This document shows, in pieces, positions 24,517 through 33,205 of a stretch of 36,490 nucleotides of DNA (position 1 is its first letter; the number at the start of each line of letters is the position of its first letter). The DNA comes from Paenibacillus sp. S150 (GTDB lineage Bacteria; Bacillota; Bacilli; Paenibacillales; Paenibacillaceae). The position numbers were made by a program, and so were the translations under genes. The DNA lies in contig NZ_JACBYI010000057.1 in assembly GCF_019352175.1 (NCBI RefSeq), positions 1-36,490 of the forward strand, given 5' to 3'. The notes below the pieces were generated by a model. It had not been told where the DNA came from, did no database searches, and saw only the letters and a program-made list of their open reading frames with translations.

Positions 24517-26367
24517 ATGCAACAGCGCATTACCGAAATATCTTCAAATGAACTGATTGATCAGCTTGAGGTTAGAGAAACGGAGTCCGAAGCTGAATCT
24601 CCTCCTCCTTCGCTGCCGGATGACCGCCAAGACCGTAATGGAATGATCATTGTCCATAATAACCAAATTTACATAACCTCCCCACTGCCCGGCGGTGAGC
24701 CGGCAGTCCTATCGGCATTTCCGCCCGTGGTTCTGGAGCTCAATCAGCAGCAGGTCACAGAGCCCGTACAAGTAGAAGCCGCCGACCGGATCACCTGGTC
24801 CATTCAAGAGCCTCCCCAATACCGGATTACTGTTTCCGAGGATAAACTCAAGGCCTTTTTTACCCTTAACCGGGTGAACCAATATGCCTGGAGCCTGGCC
24901 GATTCCCCTGCATCCAGCCGCCTTGTTGTAAGGGCCGAAATGGACAGCTCCACTGTGCAGTCAGCGCTCAGCATCGAACAGATTATTGCCGATTTCGAGA
25001 AAAAATCGATAACGCAAAGCCTGAATATTCCCGCCATTTATGCGGAATTGAAGCATCCCACCCATCAGCCGATTTGTGTTGCGGAAGGCAAACCGCCTGT
25101 GGACGGCGTAGATGCGGAGCTCGAATTGCTTTTTGCCGAAGAAGCTGAGAATGCTTTTAGCGGAGTGGCGGATTCCGGGAATCCCCTTGGCTCAATGCAA
25201 ATTCCATCTGTTCAAAAAGGGGATGTCATCGCCCGCAAGCAGCCGCCCCGCGAGGGAATTCCCGGCTACGATGTATATGGAAGCATTCTGCCCGCCGCAC
25301 CTCCCCGTGATATCAAAATAGTGGCCAAAGAGCATACCCTGCTGCTGCCAAGCCAGGAAATTAAAGCACTGCAGGAAGGGCGGCCGCGCATTACGGGCAC
25401 TAATGTCAAATATTTCGATATCTCAGCCGCGTATGTGATTCCGGGCCATGTGAACAGCCAAACAGGCAATATCGTATTCTCCGGCGATGTAATTGTGCAC
25501 CAGGATGTTGAGGATAATACAATCATCGAGTCCTTGGGCAATGTCTATGTCTACGGCAATGTCTATAATTCTACGATTGCAGCAACAGGCAGTATTCTTG
25601 TCCTGGGCAATGTAGACAGCAGCCAGATCTATTCAGGCTCCTTCGGCGTAACGTACAACCGTCTCTATCACCTCTCCAAGAAACTGATTGAAGAATTCAA
25701 TCTGCTGCGGGAAGCCTCCATGCTGCTGACCCAGGAATTACAATCGCGGCAGCAGACGGTGAAGTTTGGGCAAGTCGTTCTCCTGCTCATGGAGAGCAAA
25801 TATAAGAGTATTCCCGTGCTGATTCGTGATCTGCATTCCGTAGTTGCCGGCATCAAAGCTCCTTATCATCAGGACACGGAACAGCTTAGGCTGTTGCTGG
25901 ACGTTTTTTTACGGCCGGCTCAGTTTACTGATTTCTTTAATGATGCCCTGCTGGTCTCGTTTGTGAAAATGCTGAAGGAGCTGTGCAGCGGGGTAGCCCG
26001 AATGCAGGAAGCCACGGTCCGGGTTGATATCTCCCAGTGCCGCAACAGCACACTTAAGTCCGGGGGCGACATTTGGATTCATAAGGATGGAACCCTGCAA
26101 AGCGACCTGCTCTCCACCAAAGACATCACCTTCTTGATGAAGGATGCCGTCTGCCGGGAGTCACAGCTGAAGGCGGCTGGAACCCTCACCGCCCAAACGG
26201 TCGGCGGCGAATCGACCGCCAACTCATCACTGGCGGCCGGCCGCAAGATCAGCGTCCGCACAATGCATGCAGGCCGGGTAACCGTCGGCCGCCATTCCAA
26301 AGAAATTATCGAGCCTGTCCGGAACATGGTCTTCACAACGCAGAATCTCCGCGGAAACGCTGAGTGA
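24517..26367 (+). CDS. FapA/DUF342-family protein, copy 2 (riboswitch-controlled)
   Basis: This 616-residue paralogue of the 20665 gene is similar along its whole length, with the same family core (GDVIARKQPPREGIPGYDVYG) and beta-helix repeats (GNIVFSGDVIVHQDV, GNVYVYGNVYNSTIAATGSI). It diverges most in the N-terminal ~60 residues, around residues 210-230, and at the C-terminus (NLRGNAE instead of NLQRLNQAARDKFI). AAAAAGGAG precedes the ATG. Promoter, riboswitch and gene were duplicated as one unit. Whether the two proteins form a hetero-oligomer or respond to different c-di-GMP levels cannot be seen. Confidence 0.88.
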   Translation: MQQRITEISSNELIDQLEVRETESEAESPPPSLPDDRQDRNGMIIVHNNQIYITSPLPGGEPAVLSAFPPVVLELNQQQVTEPVQVEAADRITWSIQEPPQYRITVSEDKLKAFFTLNRVNQYAWSLADSPASSRLVVRAEMDSSTVQSALSIEQIIADFEKKSITQSLNIPAIYAELKHPTHQPICVAEGKPPVDGVDAELELLFAEEAENAFSGVADSGNPLGSMQIPSVQKGDVIARKQPPREGIPGYDVYGSILPAAPPRDIKIVAKEHTLLLPSQEIKALQEGRPRITGTNVKYFDISAAYVIPGHVNSQTGNIVFSGDVIVHQDVEDNTIIESLGNVYVYGNVYNSTIAATGSILVLGNVDSSQIYSGSFGVTYNRLYHLSKKLIEEFNLLREASMLLTQELQSRQQTVKFGQVVLLLMESKYKSIPVLIRDLHSVVAGIKAPYHQDTEQLRLLLDVFLRPAQFTDFFNDALLVSFVKMLKELCSGVARMQEATVRVDISQCRNSTLKSGGDIWIHKDGTLQSDLLSTKDITFLMKDAVCRESQLKAAGTLTAQTVGGESTANSSLAAGRKISVRTMHAGRVTVGRHSKEIIEPVRNMVFTTQNLRGNAE

Positions 26368-26853
26368 ACAGCCTGTGCCTTCCGGAATTACAGTCATATA
26401 GAGAAGAACAAAACGGCTACGCCGTCCAACTGGATTGCGTGGCTGCTGGGAATTCCGGGTTTAAGGCTGCCTGCTAAGGCCCGGCTAAGGCCCGGAGGGA
26501 AGTCCAGATGGAAAAAGTGAACTTAATTGTCCCCACATCCCCTTTTTCACCAGCCTTAGTGGGAAAAAGGATACCTAATCCATCCGATTCTCCTCTATAG
26601 AGGGAAATAGGCTTTAAATAAGTTTACTTTTTCCCACTAATCCTTTTACCCTAAGCTTTTCCGTTCATTTAAGTGTACTAATTCCACTTCGCTCCCCTGC
26701 CTCGGTAGCGCTGCCGGTTAGCACCTCTAATTCCGCGCGTCCTCCTGCAAAGCAGCACCCAAAGTTTCCTAGGAACGAACAACATCAACCTGGCAGGTGA
26801 ACCAGCTTGCCCACTGGGAGCTATGCCTTCATAATTTCCTAATTAAAGAAAAA
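26368..26853. repeat. gene-free region with palindromic repeats
   Basis: No gene is supported. It contains a tandem CTAAGGCCCGG, then several copies of the dispersed TTAGTG/CACTAA-type palindrome: about 26513-26531, 26556-26581 (TTAGTGGGAAAAAGG then CCTAATCC), 26619-26642 (opposite orientation) and a degenerate copy at about 26670-26690. Confidence 0.65.
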
Positions 26854-26891
26854 GGCAAAACCACACCTTATATTAAGGTAGCGGTTTTGCC
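26845..26891 (-). terminator. rho-independent terminator of the SLH surface protein gene
   Basis: GGCAAAACC pairs with GGTTTTGCC and inside it ACCTTA with TAAGGT. On the minus strand TTTTTCTTT follows. It lies 130 bp beyond the stop codon. Confidence 0.85.
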
Positions 26892-27020
26892 TGGTGTAAC
26901 AGTAAGAACCCGTAAATATTCACCTGTCTCTTATAACATAACTCCTATACATCATCCAGTCGCTGTACATCCAATCCCTTGCCGCCATTTCATCGCCCAC
27001 TTGGCAACACGCATGAACAT

Positions 27021-30000
27021 CTACTTGTCCATTGCCAGCAGCAAACGCAGCACCAGAACAACCGCCTCTGCCCGAGTCGCTTCCGAGCGGGAGTCCATTC
27101 GGTTATTGTCACGCCCCGTCATTACCCCCTGCAATCGCAGCGCTTCAGAGGCTCCCTTGGCCCATTCCGGGATATCGGCATCGTCGGCAAAGCCAGTGCC
27201 GTCCCTGGACTCTGTTCCAATCTTCAACACCCGGGCTAATATTAAGGCCATTTCCGCACGGGTGATGGAATTTCCCGGATGGAAGCTCCCATCCTCATAG
27301 CCGCTTACAAGCCCCAGTTCTGCCGCTTGGGCAATCTCGGATTGCGCCCAGCCCGGAATGCCCGCGGCGTCTTTGAACCTCAGCCCGGTTCCTTGGCCTG
27401 CCGGCTGCAGCGCATGCACCAGAATTACGACGAACTCCGCTCTTGTGACGGCTGCATCCGGACGGAAGGTTCCCTCCGGATAGCCGCTGACCAGCTTGGC
27501 GGCGAGAGCTTCGCGAATGGAGGATTCGGCCCAGTGTCCAGCAATATCCAAAAGCGTCACTTCCGGCGGTTCAGGCTGACCATCAGGCTGCTCCCCGGCT
27601 TCAAACCCCGGTGTCTCAGTCTTGGTCCGGTGGATCTTCAGATAATATGAACGCACCCCGCCATCCTGCGCCCGCACCTTCAGTTCGATTTCATTATCCC
27701 CTTCATGCAGGCTGATCGAATTCCCGAGATTTCGCACTTCGCCATCCTGCAGCAGTGTGATTACTGCAAACTCATGTGAGCTTTGAGCAGAAATTTGAAT
27801 TTCGGCCGCTCCGGTTTCCAGTGTGTAATGCTGAATGCCGGAGTCGAATCCGGGTACCGGCTGCACATTCTGGCCGCCAATCCGTATTGCAATGGCCCGG
27901 AGTCCGGCATCTCCGGAAATATAATATTCATTGGCCGGAGGCGGCGCAGGGATTTCGGCGGCGTTATAGGCAGCCAGCGCATTCTTCAGTATATAAAGCT
28001 CCTCGGTCACTGCCTGTTGCAGCAATCCTTCGCCTGCTGCAATGTTCAGCGCAGAGCTTATCCGGCTCTGAAGCTCGGACCGTGCTCCCGCAGGAAACTG
28101 GCCTGCCGCGGTCCCTTCCTGTGTTGCTTCCAGCCTGGCCTCAGCCTCAGCAATCAGCGCCCGGAGCTCTGCCGTATCCGCCTTGGTCAACGCCTGCTTC
28201 ACAAGACCCGTTCCTTCTCCCGCTGCATTATAGGCTTTCACGGTGAAGGTATAAGACATGCCCGGCTCCAATCCCCTAAAGGTATATGAATATACACTGT
28301 AGGTTGCCGTAACGGCGGTAGGCTCCGCTGCATTGTTAACATAAATCCGGTACCCCTCTACACCCGCCCGAGCCGTTGCTGATGGCCAATCCAGTCGCAG
28401 GCTGCTCTTGGTAACCTCCGATACCGCCAGTTCCCCAGGCTCCCAGACTGGAGCATCCGGTTCCGGCACCTCGGCGGCGTTGTACGCCCCGAGCGCGGCG
28501 GACAACGCGTCCGCCGCCGCTGCCACCGCTGCGGCCGCCGCCTGCTTATCGGCGGCTACTCCCTGCGCCGCCCCGATTGCCGCGGCCAGCTCCGCTCTCG
28601 CCGCTGCCGGGAACTGCCCTGGCTCGTCGCCTTCCTGCGTCGAATCCAGCCGCGCCTGCGCCACCGTGATCGCGGCGCTCAGCGCGGTTTTGTCCGCCTC
28701 CGGCACCTCGGCGGAGTTGTACGCCCCGAGCGCGGCGGACAACGCGTCCGCCGCCGCTGCCACCGCTGCGGCCGCCGCCTGCTTATCGGCGGCTATGCTC
28801 TGCGCCGCCCCGATTGCCGCGGCCAGCTCCGCTCTCGCCGCTGCCGGGAACTGCCCTGGCTCGTCGCCCTCCTGCGTCGAATCCAGCCGCGCCTGCGCCT
28901 CGGTGATCGCGGCGTTCAGCGCCGCCTTGTCCGCCTCCGGCACCTCGGCGGCGTTGTACGCCCCGAGCGCGGCGGACAACGCGTCCGCCGCCGCTGCCAC
29001 CGCTGCGGACGTCGCCTGCTTATCGGCGGCTACTCCCTGCGCCGCCCCGATTGCCGCGGCCAGCTCCGCTCTCGCCGCTGCCGGGAACTGCCCTGGCTCG
29101 TCGCCTTCCTGCGTCGAATCCAGCCGCGCCTGCGCCACCGTGATCGCGGCGCTCAGCGCGGTGGTGTCAGCCTCCCATTTAGCATAGAGCGTTTGATCCT
29201 GTCTTAGCTTAGTATTCTCAAAATCAAACAGCACGTCCAAGGAAGCATCCTCATACCAGCCGGCAAAGATATAGCCGTTCCGTTCCGGATCCGCCGGCTG
29301 AACTGCGTTGCCGTCGAATGAAACAACCTGATCCGCAACGGGAGAGCCTCCGTTGCTCTCAAAGCTGACCGTGAATTCGTCCGGTCCAACCTCCACATTC
29401 TTCTTAGCAGATTGCTGCTCCCCGAAATTATCGTCGCCCGTATACAAGGCATAAATTTCATGCCCGCCCGAACTGAGCGACGAGCTTGTGAATTCAGCTT
29501 TCCCGTTAATTAACGTTACCCGGCTAAGTTCAGTTGTATTATCCAAAAAGACCACCTCACCGGTAGGTGTTCCCCCGTAAGGAGCAGCAACTTCTGCAGT
29601 AAAGGTTACAGGTTCCTTCCATTCAGAGGAATTCCGCGCAAAGGTGAAATCAACCGAAGGAACGGCTTTGCGGATCTCCAGACTCAGCGGAGCCGGAGAA
29701 CTGGAAACATGCAGATCGGAGCCTTCGTATTCGGCATCTATCGTATGAAGACCTGTACTGAGCGCAGTGGTCCGCAAAACAGCCACACCGTTGCTCAGAT
29801 TGACGGACCCCAGCGTTTCCGTATTTTCACGGAAGGTCACCGTCCCTGCAGGCGTTCCCGATGCGTCCGCACTGACCTGCACCCGCAAGGCAACCTCCTC
29901 GCCGAATGCCGGAGAAGAAGGTGTGGAATCCCATATACTGCGGGTTTCAGTCAGAATAATAATGGAGTTCGACCCTCCCAGACTGTATGCGGAACCAGTC

Positions 30001-30998
30001 CTTGGCAAGGTGGACTTCACCTGCCCTCCATCTCCATCCTTCAGGTCCATAGATTGAAGATCCAGCGCGCCGATGGAAGGATAGTTTAACCTGGGTGTTC
30101 CCACAGAGCCTGCCGTATAACTGAATTCCAGGACATTGGTGCCGCTGCCCGATTCATATTCTGCATAATCCCCGGTGTTCAGCAGCAACCGCGGCGCTGC
30201 CCCGCTGCCGTCAAGAAATACAGGCTTGTTGTACTTAACCAGAATGCTGAATTGGGCTCCAGCCCCATAGCTGCCGTTAGGACTGGGAGAACTGACCTTC
30301 TCGGCAAAAGCTTCCTGGCCCAGCAGCTTGAGCGGAACCTTGCCGGTAATCGGACCTATGGACCCGCAGAACCCGTTCCCTGTCAGACGGACAATCTGAC
30401 CGGAAGCTTCATAAAAGGACCCTCCCTGTGGAGTGAGTCCCTCAAGAACAAAAGGATTTTCCGCATCCCTGTCAACAGTGAATGGCGTTCCTGTCAGATT
30501 TACATTGGCAGAACCCATCACTAACCGGCTAAAGTCGCAGGAGCGGGCCGTACCGTACGGTATCTGGTACTGCCGGCCGCCATGATCGATATAATGATCG
30601 GGGTCAGGAGGTGTGGCAAAGGTGAAATCATCAGAAATAATTTCCAGACTGGCAGGATCGATTCTTACTTTGCTGAACCAGGTTGTAACCCCCGGACCGG
30701 GCGTCCCATTGTTCTTTGCATATGAGGAAAAATTGCTCTCCGTATCTACTGCCTGCAGGGTTAAATACTCTTTGGGCGTCCCGCTGTCCATTCCGCTGCA
30801 ATAGATGGAAACCAGGCTCCCGCCCAGCAATAAATCCTTTTCTCCGTCGCCCGTACCCGGGTGCTGATTTTCATATTCAATACAGGACGCGGGTCCGCTG
30901 CCCGCAGCAGCCATCTCAGGAGGAGAAGCTAAAGCTGTACAAATAACCAGCAGTGCGCAGAGGGCTGCTATTGCATAATCCTTGAAATTTTTAGTCAC
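27021..30998 (-). CDS. large SLH-anchored surface protein with GON-like, Ig-like, FIVAR and Fn3 domains
   Basis: This 1325-residue exported protein is predicted to sit on the cell wall. Order: signal peptide (1 to about 32); GON-like domain (about 34-215, with VSIYCSGM, TPKEYLTL, FSKVRIDPASLEI and four Cys); two Ig-like repeats (about 365-540); an InlB-type repeat (about 541-610, YIFAGWYED); three nearly identical 78-residue FIVAR-like repeats (about 613-846); fibronectin III (about 850-935); a fourth, divergent FIVAR-like repeat; a cadherin-like beta-sandwich (about 1015-1115); and three SLH motifs (about 1140-1325; GHWAESSIREA, TRAEF) that bind pyruvylated wall polymer. The start is GTG, overlapping the stop of a short leader ORF. 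It is probably an adhesin or polymer-binding protein; no catalytic domain was recognised. Confidence 0.88.
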   Translation of the reverse strand: MTKNFKDYAIAALCALLVICTALASPPEMAAAGSGPASCIEYENQHPGTGDGEKDLLLGGSLVSIYCSGMDSGTPKEYLTLQAVDTESNFSSYAKNNGTPGPGVTTWFSKVRIDPASLEIISDDFTFATPPDPDHYIDHGGRQYQIPYGTARSCDFSRLVMGSANVNLTGTPFTVDRDAENPFVLEGLTPQGGSFYEASGQIVRLTGNGFCGSIGPITGKVPLKLLGQEAFAEKVSSPSPNGSYGAGAQFSILVKYNKPVFLDGSGAAPRLLLNTGDYAEYESGSGTNVLEFSYTAGSVGTPRLNYPSIGALDLQSMDLKDGDGGQVKSTLPRTGSAYSLGGSNSIIILTETRSIWDSTPSSPAFGEEVALRVQVSADASGTPAGTVTFRENTETLGSVNLSNGVAVLRTTALSTGLHTIDAEYEGSDLHVSSSPAPLSLEIRKAVPSVDFTFARNSSEWKEPVTFTAEVAAPYGGTPTGEVVFLDNTTELSRVTLINGKAEFTSSSLSSGGHEIYALYTGDDNFGEQQSAKKNVEVGPDEFTVSFESNGGSPVADQVVSFDGNAVQPADPERNGYIFAGWYEDASLDVLFDFENTKLRQDQTLYAKWEADTTALSAAITVAQARLDSTQEGDEPGQFPAAARAELAAAIGAAQGVAADKQATSAAVAAAADALSAALGAYNAAEVPEADKAALNAAITEAQARLDSTQEGDEPGQFPAAARAELAAAIGAAQSIAADKQAAAAAVAAAADALSAALGAYNSAEVPEADKTALSAAITVAQARLDSTQEGDEPGQFPAAARAELAAAIGAAQGVAADKQAAAAAVAAAADALSAALGAYNAAEVPEPDAPVWEPGELAVSEVTKSSLRLDWPSATARAGVEGYRIYVNNAAEPTAVTATYSVYSYTFRGLEPGMSYTFTVKAYNAAGEGTGLVKQALTKADTAELRALIAEAEARLEATQEGTAAGQFPAGARSELQSRISSALNIAAGEGLLQQAVTEELYILKNALAAYNAAEIPAPPPANEYYISGDAGLRAIAIRIGGQNVQPVPGFDSGIQHYTLETGAAEIQISAQSSHEFAVITLLQDGEVRNLGNSISLHEGDNEIELKVRAQDGGVRSYYLKIHRTKTETPGFEAGEQPDGQPEPPEVTLLDIAGHWAESSIREALAAKLVSGYPEGTFRPDAAVTRAEFVVILVHALQPAGQGTGLRFKDAAGIPGWAQSEIAQAAELGLVSGYEDGSFHPGNSITRAEMALILARVLKIGTESRDGTGFADDADIPEWAKGASEALRLQGVMTGRDNNRMDSRSEATRAEAVVLVLRLLLAMDK
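28462..29165 (-). repeat. three near-identical 234-bp tandem repeats within the SLH protein gene
   Basis: Each unit encodes 78 residues (ALSAAITVAQARLDSTQ to YNAAEVPEADK). The three DNA copies differ at only a few positions, such as GTACGCC contexts with GGCGGCG against GGCGGAG. They are clearly more GC-rich than the rest of the gene. The high identity suggests recent duplication or gene conversion, and the copy number may vary. Confidence 0.9.
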
Positions 30999-31056
30999 TT
31001 GTGTCCACCGTCCATTCCGCCCGCTCAGTCTGGCTGATTGACCTATGCAGGAACAT
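30991..31056 (-). CDS. 21-residue leader peptide overlapping the SLH protein start
   Basis: An ATG behind a strong AAAGGAGAGG (spacing about 9) opens a 21-codon frame, MFLHRSISQTERAEWTVDTS then D. Its TAA stop lies inside the first codons of the surface protein (GTG ACT AAA contains GAC TAA of the leader frame). The surface protein itself has only a weak GGTGG in front of its GTG. This arrangement suggests that ribosomes finishing the leader start the large protein, that is, translational coupling. The peptide has no recognisable family. Confidence 0.5.
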   Translation of the reverse strand: MFLHRSISQTERAEWTVDTSD

Positions 31057-31276
31057 TGAATGAAGCCTCTCCTTTATAATTTTTATAAGTGCCGGCAATG
31101 TCTCAACTATCCCCCCTTTTGGACAATTATACCTCTTTCCGGCTATGTAATCCGCATTAATATGAGAAATGTCATAGACTTGCGAAACCAGCAGGTATGA
31201 ATACCCGTAGCAAAGGGTAACTACAGAATAAGGCCGTGCTAAAAACGGCTGAAACAATCCCCGAGGAGGAAACAAG

Positions 31277-31489
31277 ATGTTCAAAAAAATTCTTGGTAAA
31301 GTCCTGCACTCCATGGAGCACTCCAAACATGGCGGGCGCCGCCGATATTCAAGCAGCTCCAAAAGGAGGCCTGCATACGGCAGACATTCTGGCAGCAGCC
31401 ACGGATACAAGCGGCACTCGTCCTCGGACGCCCGCCGCGGGGGAAGCGGACATAAATACTATAAGAACCGCTACGGCAGCTCAAGCTGA
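31277..31489 (+). CDS. small Ser/Arg-rich basic protein of unknown function
   Basis: This 70-residue protein has a very good ribosome binding site (GAGGAGG) before the ATG. A short amphipathic start, MFKKILGKVLHSMEHSKHGG, is followed by a low-complexity tail. By my count it has 16 Ser, 10 Arg, 8 Lys, 7 His and 6 Tyr, with only two acidic residues. I do not recognise a family. The tail looks disordered and could bind nucleic acid or membranes, or serve as a phosphorylation substrate of the neighbouring kinase. A strong hairpin follows the stop codon. The SLH gene is divergent from it and the kinase gene convergent with it. Confidence 0.7.
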   Translation: MFKKILGKVLHSMEHSKHGGRRRYSSSSKRRPAYGRHSGSSHGYKRHSSSDARRGGSGHKYYKNRYGSSS

Positions 31490-31518
31490 TCCATGCTTGA
31501 GGATTCTGCACAAATTTA

Positions 31519-31554
31519 CAAGGCGCCTTTCAGCGTTTGGCTGAAGGCGCCTTG
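31519..31554. terminator. bidirectional terminator-like hairpin between convergent genes
   Basis: CAAGGCGCCTTTCAGC pairs with GCTGAAGGCGCCTTG, a near-perfect 15-bp GC-rich stem. T-rich stretches on either side are short. It lies between the basic protein gene and the kinase gene, 12 bp from the kinase stop codon. Confidence 0.7.
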
Positions 31555-31566
31555 TTGTGGCCGGGA

Positions 31567-32382
31567 TCACCGCAGACTCTCATGCAATGCCCCGGCCTCA
31601 CGGACAAACACCGCTGAATCCGCATAGGTCTCCTGCTCTCCAAGCAGCCGGGACAGGATATGCAGCATTCCAGGCGACAAATCCAGTTCTTCCCGCCAGC
31701 TCCGCTCCGCTGCTTCCCGGTCGGGCCGGTAACCCGAATACAGCATGAACAGCATTAACTGTCCTATATCATACAAATCCGAGGCGATCACCGGAGGCAT
31801 CCGTTCCGGTGCAGCCTCCGCCCTCTGCTTCCGCCCTTCAAACACGTGATCCGACTCTCCGGTCCGCCTTGCCAAGCCGAAATCAATTAAGTACAAATTC
31901 TCATCCCGGAGGATCACATTAGGAATCCGCAGATCAAGATGAACATATCCGCGCGAATGAACATGGGCCACCGGCTCCATCAGTCTCAGCGCCGTGGCCA
32001 GACACTCCCGCTCACCATAGACAATGTGCCCGTCAAAGATCAAATCCTCCAGGGTTTTTCCTTCAATATAGTCGGTTGCCAGCCAGCTTGAGCCCCTGCA
32101 CTCAAAATAATCCCGGCATTCAGGAATGTCGGGATGGTTCAATGACCGTAAGACCTCCCTTTCCCTGCCCAGCATAGCCCGGCCCGCCGCTTTCTTGCTC
32201 GGCCTGGATTGTTTGACGGCCAGAAGAGCGCCTTCCCTTGAATCATAACACCGGTAGGTAAGCCCATAGCTGCCTTCCCCCAGCAGGGCTTCTATCCTAT
32301 AGCGTTCACCGACCAGCGTCCCTTCCGGGAGCGGATAATCCTGCCAGGCCCGGACAAATCCGCGCCACCGTTCAAATGCCAT
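31567..32382 (-). CDS. Ser/Thr protein kinase (Hanks type), cytoplasmic
   Basis: This 271-residue kinase domain has little else. The Gly-rich loop is GEGSYGLTY, the ATP-binding Lys57 is in LAVKQ, the catalytic loop is HLDLRIPN (Asp150, Asn155; Arg of HRD replaced by Leu) and the metal-binding motif is DFGLA (Asp167). No membrane segment or PASTA domains follow, so it is not a PrkC-type receptor kinase. The missing HRD Arg suggests activity without activation-loop phosphorylation. GGGGAGGAG precedes the ATG. It ends against the small Ser/Arg-rich protein gene, a possible substrate or partner. Confidence 0.88.
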   Translation of the reverse strand: MAFERWRGFVRAWQDYPLPEGTLVGERYRIEALLGEGSYGLTYRCYDSREGALLAVKQSRPSKKAAGRAMLGREREVLRSLNHPDIPECRDYFECRGSSWLATDYIEGKTLEDLIFDGHIVYGERECLATALRLMEPVAHVHSRGYVHLDLRIPNVILRDENLYLIDFGLARRTGESDHVFEGRKQRAEAAPERMPPVIASDLYDIGQLMLFMLYSGYRPDREAAERSWREELDLSPGMLHILSRLLGEQETYADSAVFVREAGALHESLR

Positions 32383-32596
32383 TCCTCTCTCCTCCCCCTG
32401 TTCTCCTTAAGCGTAAAGGATGCTATGCCGATATTCAACAATTGGAGGAACCATTGCCGCCAAGACGCTTGCATTGCTTGCGCGGAGCAGCGCTTGCCGC
32501 CCATATTGGTGCTCTTTGCAAGCTTGCAGCCGGTTTGTTTTCCGTTTACCATCCGTTTACTTTCACTCTTTATAATCTGCTTGAAACTACCGGCAG

Positions 32597-32611
32597 GGCA
32601 TTTTAAATGCC
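32597..32611. promoter_or_regulatory. inverted repeat GGCATTTTAAATGCC
   Basis: A perfect 7-bp inverted repeat around a single T, just upstream of the ribosome binding site of the decayed ABC ATPase gene and downstream of a TATAAT at about 32570. It could be an old operator or a leader hairpin. Confidence 0.4.
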
Positions 32612-32631
32612 GATAGAAAGGAGAAGGATAC

Positions 32632-33205
32632 ATGAGTCAGACACCAGTAGTACAACTGCAGCATGCAACGAAAACAATTGGAAGAAAAAAAATCGTGAAT
32701 GATCTTTCTTTTGATATTCCAGCCGGGGAGGTATTCGGTTTCCTGGGCCCCAATGGGGCGGGAAAGACAACCACCATCCGCATGATGGTGGGACTGGTGA
32801 AGATAAGTCAGGGCGATATTCTCATTAAAGGGCAGAGCATTGCAAAAGATTTTAAGAAGGCGATCCAGAATGTAGGGGCCATTGTTGAAAATCCGGATCT
32901 GTATACTTATTTGACAGGCTACCAGAACTTGAAGCATTATGCGCGAATGGTTACCGGTATCGCCAAAACCCGCATTAACGAAATTGCAGACCTCGTTGGA
33001 CTACAGGAGCGGATTCAAGATCAAGTGAAAGCCTATTCGCTCGGAATGCGGCAGCGGTTAGGGATTGCACAGGCCCTCTTGCACCGCCCTTCGCTCCTGA
33101 TTTTGGATGAACCTACAAATGGGCTTGACCCTGCGGGGATTCATGAATTGCGCAGCTACTTGAAGAGCTTGCCCGTGAAGAAGGCGTTGCCGTGGAGGAG
33201 AACAA
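32632..33205 (+). pseudogene. decayed ABC transporter ATP-binding protein (BcrA/YxlF-like)
   Basis: The first ~180 codons are well preserved: Walker A GPNGAGKTT, signature YSLGMRQRLGIAQALL, Walker B LLILDEPTNGLDPAG. The expected continuation after RSYLK is in another frame (KELAREEGVAV), so one base has been lost from an A-run near 33162-33166. The ~110 codons that should follow, with the H-loop and C-terminal domain, are missing: GVAV runs directly into EENK-stop, just before the permease start. The formal frame continues into nonsense to 33348. AAAGGAGAAGG precedes the ATG. A working transporter is not expected. Confidence 0.8.

Noticed and set aside
28462..29165. CRISPR-like regular repeats
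   Set aside because: The units are 234 bp long, adjoin without unique spacers and are in frame within a protein gene.
28408..29187. Ala/Ser-rich open frame of 259 codons on the plus strand
   Set aside because: It is the mirror of the GC-rich FIVAR repeats; its repetitive composition comes from the codons of the real minus-strand gene.
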